DNA from: Gemmatimonadales bacterium
Lineage (GTDB): Bacteria > Gemmatimonadota > Gemmatimonadetes > Gemmatimonadales > GWC2-71-9
Assembly (NCBI GenBank): GCA_036500345.1
Contig: DASYCE010000001.1
Location: forward strand, 45,790-109,789
Direction of reading: 5' to 3'
Length of the DNA: 64,000 nucleotides
In this document: positions 1 through 7,500 of the stretch, in pieces
Numbering within the stretch: position 1 is the first letter of the stretch
Layout of the letters: every line of letters begins with the position of its first letter
Position numbers and translations under genes: made by a program
The notes under the pieces: generated by a model
Database searches by the model: none
Told to the model about the DNA's origin: nothing
Seen by the model: the letters and a program-made list of their open reading frames with translations, nothing else

Positions 1-720
1 TCGCATTTCGATGCCGCCGGTCATTTCACCGGTCGCGCCGCCCTGCCGTACTTCTTCCGGCAGGTCGACAACATGGTCGCGCTGGGCGAGGATCGTGTGG
101 TCTTCTGCGGTGTGACTTCGATTGCCTCTCCTGCCCGCGACAGCGCGCTCCATCTCTTCAAGTGGGTCGGCAGCGGCACTCCGATGCAGTTGGTCCGCGC
201 CTTCGGCCGGCTCCCGGCGTATTCCGTCCGTGAAAAGATCGACCATTGGGGCGCTGGCGTCGTCACCGTCGCGGCCAACGGCAATCTCTACTACACCCGC
301 CGCGTTCCCTGGGACATCTCGGAGTTTCGTCTCGATGGCACGCTGGTGCGAGTGATTCCGGGGCCCGAGACGCTGATCATGGGTGCCGATTCGGCGGTGT
401 CGATCACCGAAGACAAGGAGACCGTGACCATTCGGCGGAACCCGGATGCGACGATCGTGTACCCGCTCCGCGCGATCGATATCGGCCAGAACTGGATCCT
501 CACCGGGCGGCGGATCGCGACTCCCAAGGAAGCGCATGTCGTCTGGGACCTGCTCGACCGCCGCACCGGACGCCGGATCGCCGAGACGCCGCTCCCCAAG
601 CCGCTCACCGAGATCTCCGGGTTCGGCTACGACGCGACGCGCAATACCCTGTGGGCGTCAGGCTCCAGGGATGATGTCGACGGCATCTGGTCGGTCACGT
701 TTGCCCGAACTCCGCAGTAA
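1..720 (+). CDS. Propeller-like hypothetical protein, 5'-truncated by the window edge
   Basis: The reading frame is open from base 1 to a TAA at 718-720, so the N-terminus lies outside the window; 239 residues are visible. The sequence is beta-rich with short repeated units typical of NHL or 6-bladed propellers: an ANGNLYYTR segment near residue 93 and a YDATRNTLWASGS segment near the C-terminus, each a strand pair with a conserved small/aromatic pattern. No catalytic motif is visible. The gene is followed after 31 bases by two Cys-rich secreted proteins on the same strand, so it probably heads or belongs to that operon and acts in the envelope. The propeller assignment is inference from sequence pattern; the family is not identified with certainty. 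Confidence 0.7.
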   Translation, partial: SHFDAAGHFTGRAALPYFFRQVDNMVALGEDRVVFCGVTSIASPARDSALHLFKWVGSGTPMQLVRAFGRLPAYSVREKIDHWGAGVVTVAANGNLYYTRRVPWDISEFRLDGTLVRVIPGPETLIMGADSAVSITEDKETVTIRRNPDATIVYPLRAIDIGQNWILTGRRIATPKEAHVVWDLLDRRTGRRIAETPLPKPLTEISGFGYDATRNTLWASGSRDDVDGIWSVTFARTPQ

Positions 721-751
721 ACCACACACCCCCAACCCAAGGAGTCGATCC

Positions 752-1159
752 ATGATCGCACGCATCGCCGCCGCACTGGCGGTCCTCGTTCCCTGCGCGC
801 TCGGAGCGCAGACAATAGCGCCGGGCCGGATGCAGCCCCTGATGCAGAGCAATCTCTGCAACTTCGGCTGCGCAACCTTCCAGATGGGTGACAACGGTCC
901 GAAGTTCGACGGCTGCCAGGAGAACACGGGCACCGATACCACGTTCAAGGCATGCACGTCGAACACCGACGCCGGCTGCTCGCTCAGCAATTGTCATGTC
1001 GCGACGCTGACCATGTCCGATGGCGTGGTCCTCGCCGCGGCACCCGCCTGCCAGCTCGATCACGCCGTTGCAGTTGCGCTGCAGACCTCGCGCTCCGCCG
1101 GTGGCGACCCTGATTGGTCCGTCACCGTTTCCACCACCTTTGCCAGGAGAACGCAATGA
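752..1159 (+). CDS. Small Cys-rich secreted protein 1
   Basis: A 135-residue protein starting at the ATG at 752, which follows an AAGGAG ribosome site at 738-743. A longer in-frame extension upstream would overlap the propeller gene and lacks a signal peptide, so it was not used. Residues 1-19 form a Sec signal peptide ending near LGA-Q. The mature part carries seven cysteines, beginning with a C-x3-C pair (NLCNFGC) and including a C-x4-C pair (CSLSNC), which suggests disulfides or a modified peptide. The stop TGA overlaps the next ATG (ATGA), so the two are translated together. The next protein has the same architecture, so they look like diverged tandem paralogues. Function is unknown. Confidence 0.8.
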   Translation: MIARIAAALAVLVPCALGAQTIAPGRMQPLMQSNLCNFGCATFQMGDNGPKFDGCQENTGTDTTFKACTSNTDAGCSLSNCHVATLTMSDGVVLAAAPACQLDHAVAVALQTSRSAGGDPDWSVTVSTTFARRTQ

Positions 1160-1614
1160 AGAAGTTCGCAGTCGCCCTCGCTGCAGTCGCGTGCCTGACC
1201 GTCGCGCTCGGTCCCCGCACCCTGCAAGCCCAGGTTCGAGCAGGGGGTGCCGCCCCGCAGATGATGACGCCGGTCGTGTGCACCTGGCACTGCTACTGGA
1301 GCACCGGCTCCGACGGGAGTGCGTCGGGGTATGCCTGCTACGAGGCGTTTGACGGCGTCCAGCAGTTCGAAGGCTGCGCCGCCGACGGGATCTGGCGCGA
1401 ACCATACGGATGCGCCATGAAGCTCTGCGGTGAGGACGAAGCGGTCCTCGGCCCCGATGGGTCGCACGTCGGCGAGGCACGACTCTGCGACAACGCCCCC
1501 GAGTCGGCGCGCCGGTTGGTGACCGCCGCCAGTCTCCACAAGGCGCAGCAGAGCGAAAGCTTCGGACCGGCGTATATCGGGAGAGATGACGCGACGGCGA
1601 AGGGAATGCAGTAG
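1156..1614 (+). CDS. Small Cys-rich secreted protein 2
   Basis: A 152-residue protein whose ATG at 1156 overlaps the previous stop codon as ATGA; AGGAGA lies just upstream inside the preceding gene. The N-terminus is a clear signal peptide (MKKFAVALAAVACLTVALG, cleavage after LQAQ). The mature part has seven cysteines, opening with C-x3-C (VCTWHC) and containing a second C-x3-C pair (CAMKLC). This spacing resembles the neighbour at 752 although overall identity is low. The C-terminal third is Cys-free and polar. No known domain is recognised. Position after a propeller gene suggests the two peptides and the propeller work together at the cell surface; that is inference. Confidence 0.8.
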   Translation: MKKFAVALAAVACLTVALGPRTLQAQVRAGGAAPQMMTPVVCTWHCYWSTGSDGSASGYACYEAFDGVQQFEGCAADGIWREPYGCAMKLCGEDEAVLGPDGSHVGEARLCDNAPESARRLVTAASLHKAQQSESFGPAYIGRDDATAKGMQ

Positions 1615-1627
1615 CTCCAGTGACGTG

Positions 1628-1661
1628 ACGAGGGCATCCCTGTCACGAGGTATGCCCTCGT
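1628..1661. terminator. Hairpin between convergent genes
   Basis: A perfect 10-bp inverted repeat (ACGAGGGCAT at 1628-1637 and its complement at 1652-1661) with a 14-base loop lies between the stop of the Cys-rich gene and the stop of the convergent kinase. There is no T-tract, so it may act as a weak bidirectional terminator. Confidence 0.5.
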
Positions 1662-1672
1662 ACCGTCCGCGC

Positions 1673-3277
1673 TCAATCCTTCTTTTCGAGCGCCGCCAGT
1701 CGTGCCTCGAGTTCAGCGAGCCGGTCAACCTGGGCGGCCGGCGCCGGCGCAATGGCGGATGGTGCAGCGGTCGCGGCGGGCACCGCAGCCGCTGCCGGCA
1801 CTGCACGCGCGGGCGTCGTGGTGCGCGGGACATTCCGCGCGGCGAGGCGGACGAATCCTCGTCCGAGCGGACCGAGCCAGACCGTTTCAAAGATCCGGTC
1901 ACCGGGTGGCGCGCGGAACGGACTGCGAAGCAGCAACATCATTCCCACGCCAAACCAGATCACCGCCACGACCAACGCGATCAATCCCAGGAGGCCGACG
2001 TGGTAGCGCGCCGGCCCGGCCTTGACTGCGCTCCTCGCAACCACCACAACGAGAACGACCGCCGTCACGACCATCACCGACGCGATCCGCAGCGTCTTCT
2101 TCCGGTGCGCCAGCACTGCCGGATTGGCGCGATACGCTTCCCGCACCACCAGACGTTCCTCGGCGACCGCGCGCATCCCCTTGAGGATGTCGTCGGCGCT
2201 GTAACCGTCGGCCGCAAGGCGGCGCGCCGAGGAGAAGCTCATCATCGCACGGGTGATGATCACCGCGGTGATGAGCAGGACCGGGATTGCGGCGTCGAAG
2301 AGTCCGCCAGCCGACATTCCTCGCGCGATGAGCGGGAACATGATCAGAAGGAAGAACGCGACCAGTGACAGCGTGCCGAGATCCTGCGCGAACAGGCGGA
2401 TCGGGAGCGGGATTTCCGGCGCGGCGAGCTGGGCGGCGTCGATCGCGTCGACCAGCGCTTCGGCGGTGCGGAACCGGGCGTCCGGCGCCTTGGCGACGCA
2501 GCGATCGATTGAGTCACCGAGCGCCGCGGGGATCCCGCTGCGAAGCGTCGACGCCGGCGGCAGCACCTCGGTGAGCTGCTTGACGATGATCTGCTGCGTC
2601 GACGTCCCGGTGATCGGCTTCGTGCCGGTCAGCGCAAACAGCGCCACCAGGCCGAGCGAATAGAGATCGGTGCGGCCGTCGACCGTGTCGCCGGACGCCT
2701 GCTCGGGGCTCATGAATTCCGGCGTGCCGACAACCTCGCCGACGCGGGTGAGCCCCGGCGCGGCGGCGGTCGACGTGATCGGTCGCGAGATTCCGAAGTC
2801 CATCAGCAGGGCGCGGCCGGTGGCGCGCTCGATCATGATGTTGTCGGGCTTGATGTCGCGATGCACCACCCCCCGGCCGTGCGCGTAGGCGAGAGCGTAT
2901 CCGATGTCCTGCAGCACCCGCACGATCGTCCGGATATCCAGCGGTCCGGCACGCTTCACCCGCTCGGCGAGCGATTCACCCTCGACGTACCCCATCGCGA
3001 AGGCGAGGAGCCCGTCGCGGTCCTCGACGGCGTAGACCGGAACGATGTTGGGATGCGAGAACGACGCGGCGACCCGGGTTTCGCGGAGAAAGCGTTCGCG
3101 AAGTGACGGATCAGCGGCGAACTCGGGCGGCAGGACCTTGAGCGCGACCGGGCGGTCGAGCTGCACGTCGCGTGCGAGGTAGACCGCGCCCATCCCGCCG
3201 CGACCGAGTTCGCGGTCGACGGCATAGCGGTCGCCCAAGCGGGCGCGGACCTGGTCGAGGGTGCTGGTGGCTGGCAT
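1673..3277 (-). CDS. Membrane Ser/Thr protein kinase with four C-terminal helices
   Basis: A 534-residue eukaryotic-like Ser/Thr kinase. The catalytic domain spans about residues 18-285: glycine loop GRGGMG (25-30), lysine K47 in VALKV, catalytic loop HRDIKPDN (139-146), DFG (160-162) and the SPEQ segment (190-193). All key residues are present, so it should be active. Unlike the kinases at 51-64 kb it has no propeller. Instead four hydrophobic helices follow (about 303-319, 329-347, 397-415, 430-452), then an Ala/Pro-rich stretch and a short charged coiled coil (LAELEARLAALEKKD) at the end. The kinase lobe is expected in the cytoplasm. It is monocistronic, facing the Cys-rich operon tail to tail. 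Its substrates are unknown. Confidence 0.93.
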   Translation of the reverse strand: MPATSTLDQVRARLGDRYAVDRELGRGGMGAVYLARDVQLDRPVALKVLPPEFAADPSLRERFLRETRVAASFSHPNIVPVYAVEDRDGLLAFAMGYVEGESLAERVKRAGPLDIRTIVRVLQDIGYALAYAHGRGVVHRDIKPDNIMIERATGRALLMDFGISRPITSTAAAPGLTRVGEVVGTPEFMSPEQASGDTVDGRTDLYSLGLVALFALTGTKPITGTSTQQIIVKQLTEVLPPASTLRSGIPAALGDSIDRCVAKAPDARFRTAEALVDAIDAAQLAAPEIPLPIRLFAQDLGTLSLVAFFLLIMFPLIARGMSAGGLFDAAIPVLLITAVIITRAMMSFSSARRLAADGYSADDILKGMRAVAEERLVVREAYRANPAVLAHRKKTLRIASVMVVTAVVLVVVVARSAVKAGPARYHVGLLGLIALVVAVIWFGVGMMLLLRSPFRAPPGDRIFETVWLGPLGRGFVRLAARNVPRTTTPARAVPAAAAVPAATAAPSAIAPAPAAQVDRLAELEARLAALEKKD

Positions 3278-3350
3278 CAGGAGGCCGAAATCGACAGCGG
3301 CGCGCGGAGGGGCGCAAGGTGGCAGAGCGAGCCGACTGTTCTCGACGATT

Positions 3351-3986
3351 CTAGTCCGGCTGGTACGGCCAAGCCCAGACCGGTTGATCGTCGTCGGCGC
3401 CGCAGCGATCGAGATGCCCGATGCGCTGCAGGGCGTCCATGCGGGCGTCGGCTTCTTCGTAGCGCTGGTAGCGAATTGCGTGAACCGTATTCCGGCGACT
3501 CAATGGCATCGATGAGAGCGGCGGTGACGGCAGAATGTCAGAGGCGGGCTTCCGGGTGTCTGGACCGGTCGGCGGATCGCCGTAGGGATAGGTGATCGGA
3601 GCTTGCGGGCGACGCCAACTGGCGGATCGTGACCGCTGCGGCTGGCCCCATTCAGGAAGTCCGGGACCAGCCGCGCGACGAATTACTGGCGGCGGATGAT
3701 GTTGGGCATGCTGAATAACAGCGTCAGCTGGATCCGCGGTCGGGCGTGGTCGAGAGATCGCCCCTCCCGACGCGATGCCGAGTGACTCGCACAGGGTGGT
3801 GACCTCGCGAAGGAGTCGCTCAAGCGTCACGGAGTCACGCTGTGCGGCTGCCCGAGCCGCTTCCCGAAGCAGGGCGGCGCGCAGGCGTATGGCGTGTTTC
3901 GTGGCTGGCAACTGCTCGAGCAGGTGCTCGATTGCAGCGCGTTGGTCATTGATCGAATGTTCGTCTGGTGGTTTTGACGTGTTCAT
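3351..3986 (-). CDS. Hypothetical protein with helical N-terminus
   Basis: A 211-residue protein. The ATG at 3986 is preferred over longer in-frame starts because AGGAG stands nine bases upstream and the upstream codons are low-complexity Arg/Pro. Residues 10-75 are predicted helical and charged (HLLEQLPATKHAIRLRAALL region). The centre is Pro/Arg/His-rich and looks disordered, and the tail ends with a Trp-Ala-Trp-Pro-Tyr segment. No signal peptide, membrane helix or known motif is visible. It lies downstream of the Rhs protein and its small membrane partner on the same strand, so it could be cotranscribed with them. No function is proposed. Confidence 0.65.
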   Translation of the reverse strand: MNTSKPPDEHSINDQRAAIEHLLEQLPATKHAIRLRAALLREAARAAAQRDSVTLERLLREVTTLCESLGIASGGAISRPRPTADPADAVIQHAQHHPPPVIRRAAGPGLPEWGQPQRSRSASWRRPQAPITYPYGDPPTGPDTRKPASDILPSPPLSSMPLSRRNTVHAIRYQRYEEADARMDALQRIGHLDRCGADDDQPVWAWPYQPD

Positions 3987-4204
3987 GTGTCTGTCTCCTG
4001 CACTTGGCAGGGCGCCGAAATGCTCACCTATGATGAATCTGCCTGGTGCCCAATCTGATCCGTAGGATTCAACAAGATCCTTCGTCACTCGATTCGAATT
4101 CCCTGTGTCAGCTCGTGGTGCAGGATGGCCAGTTCGCGTCGGTCGCGGAGTTGCCGCCGAACCCCGAACTGCAGGCCGACGGCAACTCTTCGCCTCGCGA
4201 TGCA
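3987..4204. other. Intergenic spacer, nothing recognised
   Basis: 218 bases between two minus-strand genes. Short open frames exist on both strands but none has a ribosome site or protein-like composition. No hairpin terminator is evident. Confidence 0.5.
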
Positions 4205-4501
4205 TCATCGATGTGGCTCGCCGAGGTCGAAGATCCAATAGATCCAAGCAAATGGCGCATTTAGCAGCGCTAAGGCAATCCCCAAAATGAAAGAGCGCGG
4301 CTTACTTCGATACCAATCGACAAACGCGAGCCACCACGACCACAGCGAGCACACGACACCGACTAACCCGATCGATGCGATCGCGTATTGTGCTTGTGTC
4401 GGCAGGCTTTGCCACTGATTACTCGAAAGACGAATTGCGCAGTAGCCGACCAGGGAGGCAACCATCCCTAGAATGGCGATGCGTTTTCCACTGTGGATCA
4501 T
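4205..4501 (-). CDS. Small three-helix membrane protein, candidate immunity partner of the Rhs protein
   Basis: A 98-residue protein whose ATG at 4501 overlaps the TGA of the Rhs gene (ATGA), so translation is coupled. Three hydrophobic segments are visible at about residues 7-24, 42-63 and 70-90, rich in Trp and Tyr, so it should be an inner-membrane protein. GC is about 54% by my count, against about 65% in a sampled line of clpX, which suggests later arrival. Small low-GC genes directly after Rhs/YD proteins are often immunity proteins for the toxin tail; that family rule plus position is the only basis for the assignment. It could equally be an unrelated small membrane protein. Confidence 0.65.
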   Translation of the reverse strand: MIHSGKRIAILGMVASLVGYCAIRLSSNQWQSLPTQAQYAIASIGLVGVVCSLWSWWLAFVDWYRSKPRSFILGIALALLNAPFAWIYWIFDLGEPHR

Positions 4502-7500
4502 GGTAGAGTGCTCCGAATCAGTGTTTGAGCTTGATGGACAGCGCGAGCTGCGACTGCCCGAAGCGCAGTCCAATTGATTGTCACGTCGAAGCCAAGCCCG
4601 ACGGCTACGCCAATTGTCGTGCTCTTGCCATGCAACTGCTCTCGATGCTCGGCACCCAAGTCCTGACTCCCTGCGCGGAGCGCTCCCGTCAACTCGGGCG
4701 ACTTCGCCAAATCCAACTTTACGCCGCCCCTCTGTCCGACAACCTCCGCGCCGAACTCGATCTTCGGCGAGCCGCTGCTGACCGTCAATTCGGCGGGGTA
4801 TTTTGCAGAGAGGTCAATCGAAGCCACGCCCCCAACCGAGCCTTCGGCATAGGCTCCGACTAATCCGCTCGATATCGAGATTCCTCCCTGAAATCCTGCG
4901 GAGACCGTTCCGGTCAAGATGTCTCCGACGGTACAGGCCGAACTGTCGCGTGGCGGGCACAGGCCAAACGGATCTGTGAAGCTGTTGGGGTCATTCCCGT
5001 TGTACTGATAGAGGTTACCTCCGCCCGCGATTCCCGCGTGATCCTCCTGCAGCCACGTCCCAGTCGCCGGATCATACTGCCGCGTGCGGAAGCTGGAGAT
5101 GTTCGCCGTGGAGTCAATCGCTACCCGCCGCGGATCAAAGGTCTGCGCCCGGGTGGTGATCCCCGACGTGGCCCATGTGCCGGGGGCGTACGATTGTGGT
5201 CCTTCGTACGTTGTGTTGAATGCCCCGATCGAGTCACCAATTGCCAGCAACTGGCCGAGGCCATCCGAGACCAGGAAGAGCTGCGCCTGCTGCACATTGC
5301 CGGTAATCCGCCGTACGGCGCTGAGCGGCTCGTCGAGCCCAGGCGCCGGGACATAGGTCCAGAAGTTGTCGGGATCACGGACGACGTTGTCGCCCAGGAA
5401 CACGACCGGCCCGCGGCCGCACGGCTCGAAGGTGCGGCCGTCGGGATCGTAGCCGCAGGTGTTGGGCGCGGTGAAGAAGTCATGCCCTTCACCGGCCATT
5501 CGGCCTGCACCATCGTACTGGTACTCGTAAACGTCCGCCGCCACGGTGTGGACCGCGTCCTGAAGGTAGTCAGCCCACCGGCTGCCATCGGCAAGGTATT
5601 CATAGTGGCGGACCGACGTGCCCAGTGACGATACCGTCACCTGGCTGTCCACCCGATTGCTGTTGGCCGGAAAAATGTTGGTAATCACCTGCGTAATTCC
5701 GCCGAGATGAATCTGCTTGGTGCGATTCCCCGACGGATCGTATGTGAAGCTGTCGGTCGTCGTGATCGAACCGCTGCGGCCGGTGAGGGTCTGGACCGCG
5801 ATCGCCCCGGTCCGGAAGTACCGGGTGATCGCTTCGCTCGGCAGCCAGTCGCCGCACGGGTCGCCCGGCATCGAGTCGGCGAAGAACGCGCCGTCGCGGC
5901 AGCTCATCGTCTGATGCAGCGGGCGCCCCATGGCGTCCACGCTATCCTGCGCCATCGTGAAGTAGAAGCGGTTCGGGATGAGCGATCCCGTGTCTCGAGA
6001 TACCAGCTCCCGCAGCACGCCCAGACGGTCGTAGTGCGACGTCACGTTGAGCTGCGCTGTGGTATCGAACGGATAGACGATCGTCTGCCGACGGCCGAGC
6101 TGGTCCCAGGTGAACTCGTACAGTTGCCGCTGCACGCTGTCGCTGTTCACCAGCTTCGCCACCAAGGTATCGAGATCACCTGTGCTCTTGTACACATAGT
6201 GCCAGATGTCGCCGACGCGCCAGAGGAGCGAGTCGACGCGCCCGCCGGCATCGTAGTGAGTGCGCACCGAATCCGCCGCAAGCGCTCGCACTCCGGTGAG
6301 CGCGGTGTTCGGATGAATGGCTTCGGTGTGAACGTCGCCGTTCTGGAAGTAGCTGCGGGTAATATCCCCGCGAGTGCTTCGGTGAACGAGCAGGTTCCCG
6401 ACAGCATCATACGCGCTGGTGACCGTGTCGGCGGGTGTCTCATAGAATTCGCCGAACATGACAATACTGTCGATCGGCATCGTCCAACGGGTTTCGCGAC
6501 CGAGTGAGTCATAGCTGAACGTCAAGACTTGCCCCTTGCGCGTCTTCCGGCTGGTCATCAAGCCGCGGCTATCGTAGAAATTCGAGTCTGCGACGCCCTG
6601 CTCGTCGATGTCGGCGATCAGCAGGCCTCGCGGATCGTACCGGTATTTGTGGGAGACGTTCCTGTAGTCATCCACCTCACTCAGCAATCCGTTCGTGTAG
6701 AAGCGCTTCGTATACACTGGATCGAACGCGAGGTTGTTGAGGATATTGTTATCGTTGCAGACGAACTCGCTGGAGAGGCACCCGGCCGCCGTGGAATCCG
6801 TCGCACCATTTGAGGCCATCAGGGTATCACGATCCATCGAGTCGTAGAAGTAGGACAGCCGGTAGTGCAGCGGGTTGCTGGATGAGGTGATCCGGCCGGC
6901 GGCGTCGTAGTAGTACAGCGTCGCGCCGCCGGCAGGATTCTTGACCTCGACTGGGTTTCCCGTGCTGTTGTAATTGATGGTCGTCACGAGGTCAGTGTCA
7001 CGGTCGGCGGTGAGACTCTGGATCCATGTCGTCACGCTCCGATCGGTCACGCTGGTGATCTGTCCGCGGACGGAATCGTCCGAGCTGGCATAGCCGAACA
7101 CCGTGTGATGGCTCCGCGGGTCGATCACCGAGTCGGTCAGACCGAGCGAGTTATAGAAATACTTGGTGACGAGCCCCGATGGATCGGTGACCTGGCTTGG
7201 CGAGAACAGATCGTTGGCGTCGCCATAAAGCCACGAAGTGGTACGTGGCGACAGCCCATCGGTCGTGCTGTCCTGCAGGGAGGTCAGATTGGCGTTGGCG
7301 TCATAACCCAGATTCAGACGGCGGCCATTCGGGTAGAGAATCCGTGTCGGCATCGCCGGCACCGCCGAGTTCGCACGACTATACGTCGTTATCGATCCGT
7401 AGGCGTCGCGTTCCACGATCGGGGCGCCCCACTTGTCGACGTGAAATATCGACGTGAACCCCTCGCCACTCGGCGGCCCGTCAATGGTCGTGACGGCCGT

